Source of the DNA: Paucibacter sp. B2R-40
GTDB lineage: Bacteria; Pseudomonadota; Gammaproteobacteria; Burkholderiales; Burkholderiaceae_C
NCBI RefSeq assembly: GCF_025717555.1
Contig: NZ_JAJIRP010000004.1
Span: 63,426 to 127,425 of the forward strand
DNA length: 64,000 nt
Direction of reading: 5' to 3'
A program made the translations under genes and the position numbers. This document shows, piece after piece, positions 18,987-29,443 of the stretch; within the stretch, counting starts at the first letter, position 1, and each line of letters begins with the position of its first letter. The notes below the pieces were generated by a model, which saw only the letters and a program-made list of their open reading frames with translations, was not told where the DNA came from and did no database searches.

Positions 18987-20852
18987 TCAAAAAAGAGTTG
19001 GGCTGCGCAATGAAGGCGCAGCGGACTCGATCAAGCGCAGCCGGATGCTGAACTCGTTGCCGGGCAAGTTTGCGTCTTGGCGGCGGCGATAGTCGATTTG
19101 GGCGCCGTAGCGCTCACACAATTCGCGGCAGATGTACAAGCCCAATCCCGAGCCGCGGCTGCGGGTGGAAAAGAAGGGCTCGAACAAATGACGCTCCACC
19201 TCGGGCGGGATCGCCGGCCCGGCATTGAAAACAGTCAAGCTTGCCATCGGCTGGGAATTGGCCGCCAGCTCGAGCGCCAAGCTGACTTGCACGCAGGCCG
19301 GCCCAGGCTCGGCATGGCGCAAGGCGTTGTCGAGCAAATTGACCAAGACCCGGCGCAGATGTTCGGGATCAAAGCTGACCACCAAGGCCTGCAGCGGCAC
19401 GGCGCAAGTCAAGGGGTCATTGGGTCCGGGCGCCAACTGATTGGTGCGCGCCCATTCGAGACAGGTCTCGCTGACCAACAAGCTCGCATCCAGTGGCACC
19501 GGCGCCGGCACTGCGCCGGGCGCCACTTCCAAAACATCGTCAATGATGCGCTTGAGCCGTGCCACATTGGAGGCCACCATGCGCGTCAACTGCTGCGAGC
19601 GGGGCTCGGCCAGATCCTCGGACAGCAAGGCGTTGGCTTGATCGATAGCGGCCAGCGGATTGCGGATTTCATGCGCGATGCCGGCCGACACACGGCCCAT
19701 CGCGGCCAGTTTTTCTTGCTGGCTGCGTGCCAAGACCTTGCGGTTGTCCTCGATAAAGAGCACACACAAATCTTCACTCGCCTCCGACTCCCTGCGCCTT
19801 GTGAAGCGCATGCGCAGGCGCAGGCTGCGCTCTGCGCCGCTCTCGAAGGCCAGGCCTACATCGCGCCCGGCCTCGGGCCAAGTGGCCGAGGCAAAGGCCT
19901 GCTCAACCGCCCGCACCAGCGGTTGCCAAGCCGGCACACCGCGCAGCTGAAATGGAGCCGTGCGCACCGCCGACTGGCCGTCGGCCAACAAGTCGCGGGC
20001 GGCCGGATTGGCGGCACGCACATGGCCGCGCCGGTCCACCACCAACACACCTTCTTGCATCTCGTCGATCACCAGCCGATTCAGCTGCGCTTGCTGGCGC
20101 GCGAACTCCATGCTGCCACGTGCGGCGCGCTCCTCGCGGGCCAAGCGGCTGGCCATCTCACTCGCCAACAAGCTGATGACAAAAAAGCCGCTGCCCACCA
20201 GACCTGCTTGCGTCAAGCGCAGCGCCACATCGGCGCCGTCAAGCACCGCCCAGCCGGCCACGCCCAACATCACCAAGGCCGCGATGGCCGCCGTGGCCAG
20301 GCCAAGCAAGCGCGGGGTCAGCACGCCGGCCATCAAGACCGGCATCACGAACAGCGCGCCGTAATTGACCCCGCCGCTGCGGTCCGATGCATGCAACAAA
20401 CCGAACAAGGCCAAATCCAAGCCAATGCTGGCCCACCATTGAGGGCTGCTAACACGTGCCAAGGTCTTCGCAGAAGCGCCGCGTTGCAAGCGCGGCAGCA
20501 GCCACAAGGTGAGCGCCTGCGTGGCGTAGAGCACGCACAAGATATTCGTCCACAGCGGCACCGCCGAGCCGAGCAAACCGGCGATCAGCTGCGTCGCCAC
20601 CAGCGCCAGCCCCAAGGCCGCGCGGGCGGCCAAAAAAGCCCGGTACAAACGTGTGAACGCGTTGCCACCAGCGCTCACCAAACGCCGCGCTGGCTGAAAG
20701 AAGAATTGCGAATTTGCAGCCGCCGTGTCAGCTCGCTCCTGCCCAGACTCGGCCAAATCCAGCTCTTCGGCCAAGCCCTCGGCGGGGTCTAGCGTGTCCG
20801 GCGTGTCAGCGGGAATGCCAGGGCCAAACCAAGACTGCGGCGCCACAGTCAT
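18987..20852 (-). CDS. pilS: sensor histidine kinase PilS
   Basis: 621 residues. An N-terminal cytoplasmic stretch of ~65 residues precedes a block of about six hydrophobic helices, the PilS membrane sensor. A PAS-like segment follows (VIDEMQEGVLVVDRRGHVRAANPAA), then the DHp domain with phosphoacceptor His in GIAHEIRNPLAAI, N-box NLLDNALRHA and G-box GSGLGLYICRELCERYG. The ATG at 20852 overlaps the preceding gene's stop codon by 4 bp (ATGA). It would autophosphorylate and pass phosphate to PilR. Confidence 0.93.
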   Translation of the reverse strand: MTVAPQSWFGPGIPADTPDTLDPAEGLAEELDLAESGQERADTAAANSQFFFQPARRLVSAGGNAFTRLYRAFLAARAALGLALVATQLIAGLLGSAVPLWTNILCVLYATQALTLWLLPRLQRGASAKTLARVSSPQWWASIGLDLALFGLLHASDRSGGVNYGALFVMPVLMAGVLTPRLLGLATAAIAALVMLGVAGWAVLDGADVALRLTQAGLVGSGFFVISLLASEMASRLAREERAARGSMEFARQQAQLNRLVIDEMQEGVLVVDRRGHVRAANPAARDLLADGQSAVRTAPFQLRGVPAWQPLVRAVEQAFASATWPEAGRDVGLAFESGAERSLRLRMRFTRRRESEASEDLCVLFIEDNRKVLARSQQEKLAAMGRVSAGIAHEIRNPLAAIDQANALLSEDLAEPRSQQLTRMVASNVARLKRIIDDVLEVAPGAVPAPVPLDASLLVSETCLEWARTNQLAPGPNDPLTCAVPLQALVVSFDPEHLRRVLVNLLDNALRHAEPGPACVQVSLALELAANSQPMASLTVFNAGPAIPPEVERHLFEPFFSTRSRGSGLGLYICRELCERYGAQIDYRRRQDANLPGNEFSIRLRLIESAAPSLRSPTLF

Positions 20853-21097
20853 GAGCGAGTGCCATGCGCCAACTCGAAGGCCGCCCGATGTGCCCCACTG
20901 CAAAACACACCGCCCTGGCCAGGCAATGCTTCGTCAAGCGGCAAATGCAGCCCGCATTGTGCGCAAGTCGCCATGCTCAGGGCTTGAGCCTTGGGCTGAG
21001 CGGGCGAATCGGGCTTTACGGCGGGTGGGCGGGCGCGCTTGCGTGCCAGCATCGAGAACACCAACGCCACAACAACGATAAGCAAAAGGTATTTCAT
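20849..21097 (-). CDS. PP0621 family small membrane protein
   Basis: 82 residues. Residues 2-18 are a single hydrophobic helix, followed by a basic and Pro-rich linker and a Cys-rich end (MATCAQCGLHLPLDEALP..GVFCSGAHRAAF). Three Cys and a His could bind zinc. This layout is that of the PP0621 family, commonly seen beside pilS in betaproteobacteria; its function is unknown. It lies between ypjD (40 bp) and pilS (4-bp overlap), so it is probably part of the same transcript. Confidence 0.82.
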   Translation of the reverse strand: MKYLLLIVVVALVFSMLARKRARPPAVKPDSPAQPKAQALSMATCAQCGLHLPLDEALPGQGGVFCSGAHRAAFELAHGTRS

Positions 21098-21137
21098 GAA
21101 GCTTCAAGTTCTTCCAGCGTGAATACGCGATAGACGC

Positions 21138-22001
21138 TCAGACCGAGCGCTGCAACACCACTTCCAACACAAAGCGTGAGCCGGCATAGGACAGCAAGAG
21201 CAGCAAGGCGCCGAAGTAAAGCCAGCGGGTTGCGCGGCGACCGCGCCAACCGAAGACCCGCCTGCCAGCCAACAGGCCACTCAGCACCACCCAGCCCAGC
21301 ACCGCAAACAAATTCTTGTGGTCCCAGCGCCAATGCGGGGTGAACCACCAACCCAGCACCACCGCCAAAGACAGGACAGCCACGCCGGCACCGACGAATT
21401 GAAAGGTGAGCCGCTCGAGTCGCAGCAAGGGCATCAAGGGTTCGGGTCGTGGCTCCTGCGGCTTGCCATGGCCAGGTTTCATCTGCCGCATCTGTCGCTC
21501 GGCCCGACTCAACAAGGCCGCATGCAAGACCGCCACCCCGAACAAGCCGTAAGAAGCCAGTCCCAGCACCCAGTGGATGGGGGCCCAAGGCGAGGCCGCC
21601 TGCGGCCTGCTCTCGCCGGGAAACAGCAGCGCCAATACCACCACCAGCGCCGCCAGCAGGGCCAGAACACGCCGCACGCCGGCCAAGGGCAGGAAGCGAC
21701 TCTCCAACATATAGACCGCGATCACCAACCAGACAGTCATGGACAAAGCAGGCGCGAAACCGAAACGTGCACCCGCCTGCGCTTGGCCAAAGCCGGCAAT
21801 GTCCAAAACCAAGGCCAGCAAATGCGCGGCCCAGGCCAACATCAAGACGCCATGTGGGCGCGCTGGGTTTTGAATGTGGTCTGACGTCGCTTTGGGGGTC
21901 GACACAGCGACCCAGCCATAGGCCAAAACGGACAGCAAACTGACTGCCAGCAAGACAGCGCTGACCGGTGTTTGAGAAGCGGGCGATAAAATCATCCTCA
22001 C
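21138..22001 (-). CDS. ypjD: cytochrome c assembly-like inner-membrane protein YpjD (CcsA/HemX fold)
   Basis: 287 residues with eight or so hydrophobic helices and the WWFTPHWRWDHKNLF motif (Trp and His rich, WDxK) of the CcsA/CcmC/HemX superfamily. E. coli YpjD is encoded next to ffh in the same divergent arrangement; homologues have been linked to haem handling or Mg2+/Co2+ resistance (CorE), so the role is uncertain. The ATG could be 22001 or 21995. Its upstream region overlaps the ffh leader, and another frame through 21094-22047 is a shadow. Confidence 0.88.
   Translation of the reverse strand: MRMILSPASQTPVSAVLLAVSLLSVLAYGWVAVSTPKATSDHIQNPARPHGVLMLAWAAHLLALVLDIAGFGQAQAGARFGFAPALSMTVWLVIAVYMLESRFLPLAGVRRVLALLAALVVVLALLFPGESRPQAASPWAPIHWVLGLASYGLFGVAVLHAALLSRAERQMRQMKPGHGKPQEPRPEPLMPLLRLERLTFQFVGAGVAVLSLAVVLGWWFTPHWRWDHKNLFAVLGWVVLSGLLAGRRVFGWRGRRATRWLYFGALLLLLSYAGSRFVLEVVLQRSV
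21987..21992 (+). promoter_or_regulatory. candidate -10 element for ffh
   Basis: TAAAAT lies 55 bp before the ffh ATG, inside the first codons of divergent ypjD. No good -35 hexamer at 16-18 bp was found, so this is tentative. Confidence 0.3.
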
Positions 22002-22046
22002 AGTGTACTTTTGCGCGCCTCGCCAGACCGACGGTGCCTCTCTCCA

Positions 22047-23432
22047 ATGGCTTCCAATTTGACCGACCGCCTGAGTCGTCTCGTGAAAACGATGCGCGGC
22101 CAGGCCCGCATCACCGAAACGAACGTCCAGGAGATGCTGCGCGAAGTGCGCATGGCGCTGCTAGAGGCCGACGTGGCGCTGCCCGTCGTGCGCGACTTCA
22201 TCACCCGCGTCAAAGACAAGGCGCTCGGCGCCGAGGTGATCGGCTCGCTCAACCCCGGCCAGGTGCTGGTGTCGATTGTGCAAAAGGAATTGGCCGCGAC
22301 CATGGGCGAAGGGGTCGCCGACCTCAACCTCGCCGCCCAGCCGCCTGCCGTGATCCTGATGGCGGGCCTGCAAGGCGCGGGCAAGACGACCACCACCGCC
22401 AAGCTGGCCAAGCACCTGATCGAGAAGCGCAAGAAAAAAGTGCTGACGGTCTCCGCCGACGTCTACCGCCCGGCCGCGATTGAGCAGCTCAAGACCGTCA
22501 CCAAACAGGCCGGCGCCGAGTGGTTCCCGTCGACGCCGGATCAAAAGCCGCGCGACATCGCGCTGGCCGCGATCGACTACGCCAAGAAGCATTATTTTGA
22601 TGTGCTGCTGGTGGACACCGCCGGCCGACTCGCCATCGATGAAGCCTTGATGGCCGAGATCCGCGACCTGCATGCTTTGCTCAACCCGATTGAGACGCTG
22701 TTCGTCGTCGACGCGATGCAGGGTCAGGATGCGATCAACACGGCCAAGGCCTTCAAGGAAGCGCTACCGCTGACCGGCATCGTGCTGACCAAGCTGGACG
22801 GCGACTCGCGCGGCGGCGCGGCGCTGTCGGTGCGCCAGATCACCGGCGCACCGATCAAATTCGCCGGCACGTCGGAGAAAATCGACGGCCTGGAGGTGTT
22901 TGACGCCGAGCGTCACGCCGGCCGCGTCTTGGGCATGGGCGACATCGTCGCGCTGGTCGAAGAAGTCACCAAGGGCATCGACGTCGCCGCGGCGCAAAAA
23001 CTGGCCGACAAACTCAAAACTGGCAGCGGCTTTGATCTGAACGACTTCCTGGCCCAGATCACGCAAATGAAGAAGATGGGCGGCCTGGCCGGCCTGATGG
23101 ACAAGCTGCCCTCGCAGATGACGGCCAAGACGGGTGCGGCCGATATGGACCGGGCCGAGAAGGACATGCGCCGCATGGAAGGCATCATGAACGCGATGAC
23201 CGCCAAGGAGCGCCGTCAGCCTAGCCTCTTACTCGATGGCAAGAGCAAGGCCAGCCGCAAGCGCCGCATCGCCAGTGGCGCCGGCGTGCAGATTCATGAA
23301 GTCAACCGCGTACTGACCCAGTTCGATCAGATGCAGGGCATGATGAAAAAGATGAGCGGCGGCGGCATGATGAAGATGATGAAGAAGCTGGGCGGTATGA
23401 AGGGCATGGGCGGCATGCCCGGCATGAAATAA
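22047..23432 (+). CDS. ffh: signal recognition particle protein Ffh
   Basis: 461 residues. Ffh binds 4.5S RNA and signal sequences and, with FtsY, targets membrane proteins to SecYEG. N domain (1-90), then G domain with G1 GLQGAGKTTTTAKLA, DTAGRL (G3), TKLDGDSRGG (G4), and a Met-rich M domain with the SRKRRIASGAG RNA-binding block and a C-terminal Met/Gly/Lys tail. The start at 22047 (MASNLTDRLSRL) fits the family; an upstream start at 22011 would add an atypical 12 residues. Divergent from ypjD, convergent with ftsY. Confidence 0.97.
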   Translation: MASNLTDRLSRLVKTMRGQARITETNVQEMLREVRMALLEADVALPVVRDFITRVKDKALGAEVIGSLNPGQVLVSIVQKELAATMGEGVADLNLAAQPPAVILMAGLQGAGKTTTTAKLAKHLIEKRKKKVLTVSADVYRPAAIEQLKTVTKQAGAEWFPSTPDQKPRDIALAAIDYAKKHYFDVLLVDTAGRLAIDEALMAEIRDLHALLNPIETLFVVDAMQGQDAINTAKAFKEALPLTGIVLTKLDGDSRGGAALSVRQITGAPIKFAGTSEKIDGLEVFDAERHAGRVLGMGDIVALVEEVTKGIDVAAAQKLADKLKTGSGFDLNDFLAQITQMKKMGGLAGLMDKLPSQMTAKTGAADMDRAEKDMRRMEGIMNAMTAKERRQPSLLLDGKSKASRKRRIASGAGVQIHEVNRVLTQFDQMQGMMKKMSGGGMMKMMKKLGGMKGMGGMPGMK

Positions 23433-23452
23433 GCCCCTCGCCCGCGGGTACG

Positions 23453-23486
23453 TAAAAATGGCCGGTATCAAACCGGCCACTTTTTC
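23453..23486. terminator. bidirectional terminator shared by ffh and ftsY
   Basis: TAAAAA, then the perfect 8-bp stem TGGCCGGT (23459-23466) / ACCGGCCA (23472-23479) with loop ATCAA, then CTTTTTCTT. A-tract on the left and T-tract on the right let it end both ffh (plus) and ftsY (minus). Confidence 0.88.
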
Positions 23487-23493
23487 TTGGCGC

Positions 23494-23516
23494 CCGGCTT
23501 GGGGCGGCCCGGCGCT
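23494..23516 (-). repeat. 23-bp GC-rich interspersed repeat, copy 1
   Basis: The reverse complement of this stretch (core GCCGGGCCGCCCCAAGCC) is identical over 23 bp to 63728-63750 upstream of miaB. It lies between the ffh/ftsY terminator and the ftsY stop codon. It is a likely genome-wide intergenic repeat. Confidence 0.6.
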
Positions 23517-23529
23517 CGGGCGCAAAACC

Positions 23530-24684
<1,155 letters not shown>

Positions 24685-24758
24685 CGCGCAACCTGGGAAT
24701 GACGGTGCGCGACCGTGTTTGAAGCCACGCTGTCACACACCGCCTTGTGAAGAGCCTG

Positions 24759-24840
24759 CGTCAACGCAAAAAATAACCGTCAACGCAATGACTGCGGCCA
24801 AGCCGGCCAGCAAATCAATAAGCCGGAATCATAATCGGCT
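24759..24840 (+). promoter_or_regulatory. candidate control region of the cyclodeaminase-family gene
   Basis: CGTCAACGCAA occurs twice as a direct repeat (24759-24769, 24778-24788; 19 bp apart), and a dyad AGCCG-N10-CGGCT (24821-24840) encloses CATAAT (24830-24835), a possible -10. No regulator gene is adjacent. These are candidate operators only. Confidence 0.3.
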
Positions 24841-24879
24841 GGCTCGGGCAGCCCTTTGCGTGGCCCCAGGAATCTAGCT

Positions 24880-25776
24880 ATGCGAATTCTCAATGCCGAA
24901 TCCACCGCCGATCTGCTGCCCTATGAGCGACTCATTCCAGCCGTCAGGCAAGCCATGCTCGATTTGCGTGCCGGCCTGATTCACGCCAGCGGACGCACCG
25001 TTTTGCCCCTGCCTGAGGGCGGCTCCTACTTGGCGATGCCCTGCACCGATGCGCGCTATGCCGTCACCAAGCTGGTCGCCGTAACCCCCGCCAACCGCGA
25101 ACGTGGGCAGCCGACGATTCAGGGCCGCGTGGTCGTCAGCGAGGCCGGCAGCGGCACGCCTCTGATCATTCTGGACGGCATCGTCGTGACAGCCCGTCGC
25201 ACGGCTGCCGTCACCCTGCTGGGCATGGAAACGCTGCTGGGGCAAGCGCCCGAAATCGTCGTGTTGGTCGGCACCGGCGCACAAGCGCTGACCCACGCAC
25301 TGGCCATGGGCGAGCGCTGGCCCGGTGTGCAACTGCGCTGCGTCGGCCGTGGCCGGGCGCAAAGCAGCGCCTTTGCTGCTACGTTGATCGCACAAGGCTT
25401 GAACGCCAGAGTTTTACCGCTAGAGCAAGCGCTGGAAGGCGCCACGGCGGCGGTCACCGCCACCACCTCATTGACGGCGGTGCTGCCGGACGAAGTTGAC
25501 CCGGCGACCTTGATTGTTGGCCTGGGCAGTTTCACACCACAGATGGCCGAGTTGCCGGCCAAGCAAGTGCGGCAGCGGCAAGTCTGGGTCGATGAGCTCG
25601 ACGGTGCCCGCCACGAAGCCGGCGATCTGCTGCAGGCCGGTGTCGATTGGAATCGTGTTCACATATTGGCCGAAGCCCTGTCGAACAGCGCCTTGCCGCG
25701 CGCACCGATGCTGCTAAAAACCGTCGGTCATGCCGCCTGGGACCTGGCCGCCGTGCGCACGGCCCTGATCGATTGA
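24880..25776 (+). CDS. ornithine cyclodeaminase / mu-crystallin family protein
   Basis: 298 residues. The family uses NAD(P) either to convert ornithine to proline or to reduce delta-1-pyrroline-2-carboxylate and similar imines. Visible marks are YAVTKLVAVTPANRERGQPTIQG with substrate-region Lys, the ARRTAAVTLLGMETL segment, the Rossmann VLVGTGAQALTHALAM and late PDEVDPATLIVGLGSFTPQMAELP. The exact substrate cannot be told from sequence; a pyrroline-2-carboxylate reductase is as likely as a true cyclodeaminase. The ATG at 24880 is preferred to an in-frame TTG at 24856. Stands alone between ftsY and tRNA-Met. Confidence 0.85.
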   Translation: MRILNAESTADLLPYERLIPAVRQAMLDLRAGLIHASGRTVLPLPEGGSYLAMPCTDARYAVTKLVAVTPANRERGQPTIQGRVVVSEAGSGTPLIILDGIVVTARRTAAVTLLGMETLLGQAPEIVVLVGTGAQALTHALAMGERWPGVQLRCVGRGRAQSSAFAATLIAQGLNARVLPLEQALEGATAAVTATTSLTAVLPDEVDPATLIVGLGSFTPQMAELPAKQVRQRQVWVDELDGARHEAGDLLQAGVDWNRVHILAEALSNSALPRAPMLLKTVGHAAWDLAAVRTALID

Positions 25777-25796
25777 AAACTTTTTTCGCCAAAAGC

Positions 25797-25826
25797 TTGC
25801 ATACCCAGAAAACTCGATGCTATAGT
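25797..25826 (+). promoter_or_regulatory. tRNA-Met promoter
   Basis: TTGCAT (25797-25802), an 18-bp spacer and TATAGT (25821-25826) end 11 bp before the mature tRNA. Good sigma70 fit and position. Confidence 0.65.
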
Positions 25827-25837
25827 AGAGGGCTTGA

Positions 25838-25914
<77 letters not shown>

Positions 25915-25945
25915 AAATTATCTTTGTGCGTCAAGCACTTAGAAG

Positions 25946-25975
25946 AAAAGCCACCCTAGCGGTGGCTTTTTGCTT
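25946..25975 (+). terminator. terminator after tRNA-Met
   Basis: Stem GCCACC (25950-25955) / GGTGGC (25961-25966) with loop CTAGC, flanked by AAAA and TTTTTGCTTT. Strong intrinsic terminator for the tRNA transcript. Confidence 0.88.
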
Positions 25976-26027
25976 TGGGGCGTGTATTCACCGAGTATCC
26001 ACCTCACACGCTCGCAACTCCACAGGC

Positions 26028-26240
26028 TCATGCCTTCGCAGTTGAATCCGCCGAGCCAGAGTGCAACTCCTCCCACTCATCCCATGTGGACTCCAGCACC
26101 TCCAAGCCATCCAAGGACGCGGCCTGTATTTGATCGGGGCGATGGGCGGTCAGCAAGGCCCAGACCGCCGCAGCCAAGCTCAAGCCCGCGCTTTGCTCTG
26201 GCGGCACCGATGCAATTGCAACTCTCGATGGCTGATGCAT
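26028..26240 (-). CDS. small hypothetical protein, uncertain
   Basis: 70 codons in the 370-bp gap between tRNA-Met and fbpB, on the same strand as fbpB and 105 bp downstream of it. The translation is balanced, not low-complexity: a hydrophobic centre (LSLAAAVWALLTA) and an acidic end (LEVLESTWDEWEELHSG). GGAG lies 10 nt before the ATG. I recognise no family. It may be a genuine small gene or a chance reading; the rest of the gap holds nothing identifiable. Confidence 0.35.
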   Translation of the reverse strand: MHQPSRVAIASVPPEQSAGLSLAAAVWALLTAHRPDQIQAASLDGLEVLESTWDEWEELHSGSADSTAKA

Positions 26241-26345
26241 TTCCTACTTTCTCCGCTGATATGCCATAAGCATCGACGTTAGGCTGCGTTTTCACCATCC
26301 CCCTATAGAGCGAGTTGCCGAGGCCAGCGCTTTTGCAAAGCGTTC

Positions 26346-27953
26346 TTAGCGCTGGCGCATCGCCCTTGAAAGCATCAACACCGGCACCAAGCCCACCAGC
26401 ACAATGGCCAATGAAGGCAAAGCCGCCTCGCCCAGGCGCTCGTCCCGCGCCAGTTGATACGCGACGACTGCCAGCGTGTCGCTATTGAAGGGTCGCAGCA
26501 CCAAAGTGGCGGGCAACTCCTTCATGACATCGACAAACACCAGCAAGGCCGCCGCCAAGGCCGAGCGCGCCAGCAAGGGCGCATGCAAGACCCGGAACAA
26601 TCGGCCGCGCGAGGCGCCGAGCAAGCGGGCGGTCTCGTCCACCGTCGGCGAGATACGCGCATAGCCGGCCTCGACCGATTGCAAGGCCACGCCGGAGAAA
26701 CGCACCAGATAGGCGTAGATCAGGCCGGTGATGGTGCCGGTGACGATATTGGTGAGGCCGAGTTGGGGTGCATATTCCTGCAGCCAGGCCAGCGGCAGCA
26801 AGATGCCCACGGCGATGACGGCGCCCGGCACCGCGTAGCCGAGCGAGACCACGCGCGTGGCCGCGCCCAGCAAGCGCCCGCCGGCCGAAATGCGCGCCGC
26901 GTAAGCCAGGACCAGCGCCAGCGCCACGGCCAAAACCGCCGAGATGGAGGCCAATTGCAAACTCGTCCACGCCCATTGCCCAAAGCGCGTCAAAGGCAGG
27001 CCAAATTCGCCGTAACGAGCCTCCAGCCACATCAGCTTCAGCAGGGCAAACACCGGCAATACAAAACCCAACAGCACCGGTAGACCGCATAGCGCAAACG
27101 CAGCGGCCGCCGCCCAACCGCGCAAGACCAAGGGGCGGGCCTCGGCTGCGTGTTGGGCGCCCGCGCGGCTGCTGGCAAAGCGCAGCTTGGCTTGCGCACG
27201 CCGCTCGGCCCACAACAGCAGCGCCACTGCCAGCAGCAGGGCCGAGGCCAGCTGAGCGGCAGCCATGCGCTCATTCATCACCAACCAAGCCTTGTAAATG
27301 CCCGTGGTCAAGGTGCTGAGCCCGAAATAGGCTCCGACGCCATAGTCGGCCAGCGTTTCCATCAAGGCCAGCGCAACACCGGCCGCCAGCGCCGGCCGCG
27401 CCAAGGGCAGCGCCACCTCATGCACTCGCCGCCAAGTGCCCGCACCCAGGATGCGGGCGGTTTCCATCAAGGTGACGCCGCGCTCCTGCAGCGCGGTGCG
27501 GGTCAACAAATACACATAGGGATAAAGGCACAGCACAAACAAGACCACCGCGCCGGGCAGGCTGCGCACATCGGACCACAGGGCGCCTTGAGCGCCGCTC
27601 AGCGCACGCAACCAGGTTTGCAGGGCGCCGCCGTACTGCAAGGCATCGGTGTAGGCATAAGCCGCGACATAGGCGGGCATCGCCATCGGCAGCAGCAAGG
27701 CCCATTCGAACCAGCGCCGGCCGGGGAACTCAAACAGGCTGATCGCCGCCGCCGTCATGCCGCCCAGCAAGGCCACACCAAGGCCGACGCTGACCGACAG
27801 CAGCAAAGAGGTGCCGACATATTCAGGCAGGACCGTCGCCCATTGATGCTGCAAGACCGCCCAGCTTTGCTGATCCAGACCCAACCAGGACCCCAGTATG
27901 CCCAGCACAGGAACGGCCAATAGCAGGCAAACAACGGTGACCAGACGCAGCAT
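26346..27953 (-). CDS. fbpB: ferric-type ABC transporter permease (FbpB/AfuB)
   Basis: 535 residues, two fused permease halves with about twelve hydrophobic helices, the size and layout of FbpB/SfuB. Each half carries an EAA-type ATPase contact loop: TARILGAGTWRRVHEVALPLARPAL and TARLLGASRGRLFRVLHAPLLARSAL. It would form the membrane channel for Fe3+ (or possibly thiamine or phosphonate-type substrates) with FbpC. Transcribed divergently from fbpC over a 115-bp gap. No FbpA-type binding protein is present in the window. The start at 27953 lacks a clear ribosome-binding site. Confidence 0.87.
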   Translation of the reverse strand: MLRLVTVVCLLLAVPVLGILGSWLGLDQQSWAVLQHQWATVLPEYVGTSLLLSVSVGLGVALLGGMTAAAISLFEFPGRRWFEWALLLPMAMPAYVAAYAYTDALQYGGALQTWLRALSGAQGALWSDVRSLPGAVVLFVLCLYPYVYLLTRTALQERGVTLMETARILGAGTWRRVHEVALPLARPALAAGVALALMETLADYGVGAYFGLSTLTTGIYKAWLVMNERMAAAQLASALLLAVALLLWAERRAQAKLRFASSRAGAQHAAEARPLVLRGWAAAAAFALCGLPVLLGFVLPVFALLKLMWLEARYGEFGLPLTRFGQWAWTSLQLASISAVLAVALALVLAYAARISAGGRLLGAATRVVSLGYAVPGAVIAVGILLPLAWLQEYAPQLGLTNIVTGTITGLIYAYLVRFSGVALQSVEAGYARISPTVDETARLLGASRGRLFRVLHAPLLARSALAAALLVFVDVMKELPATLVLRPFNSDTLAVVAYQLARDERLGEAALPSLAIVLVGLVPVLMLSRAMRQR

Positions 27954-28068
27954 GCGAGAAAAAAGTGGAGAGGAAGAATTGGGAGCGCAGCGGTGGGCAG
28001 CACAGCCGACGATGAATGCGAATTAGGCGCGTTCTGCGCAGCACCGGCCGCCCGCTATCATAAGGGCC

Positions 28069-29211
<1,143 letters not shown>

Positions 29212-29443
29212 AGCGCGGCGGCTTACACCCCAGGCCTAGGCCAGCGACTTGCGCAAAGACCGAGATTTAGTCTCTTTTTCACTCCAAAGCCTTGATTTGT
29301 CAGGCCAAAGCGCCGCCTTTCCGGCAGGGCTGCGCGGTGCGCCCGCATATACTGATCAAGCGAGATTTGTGCCAGCTCGGTGCTTGGCCAAAGGCGCATA
29401 GATTTTTAGGTTTTTCGCTAGACGGATAGGACGGACTCTCACC
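29212..29443 (+). other. intergenic, leader of ctpA
   Basis: No gene seen between fbpC and ctpA. It must hold the ctpA promoter, but no -35/-10 pair stands out, and no terminator for fbpC with a T-tract was found. Confidence 0.35.

Noticed and set aside
21094-22047. 317-codon minus-strand frame overlapping ypjD
   Set aside because: Out of frame with the membrane protein that has CcsA-type motifs; Gly/Ala/Arg-rich shadow.
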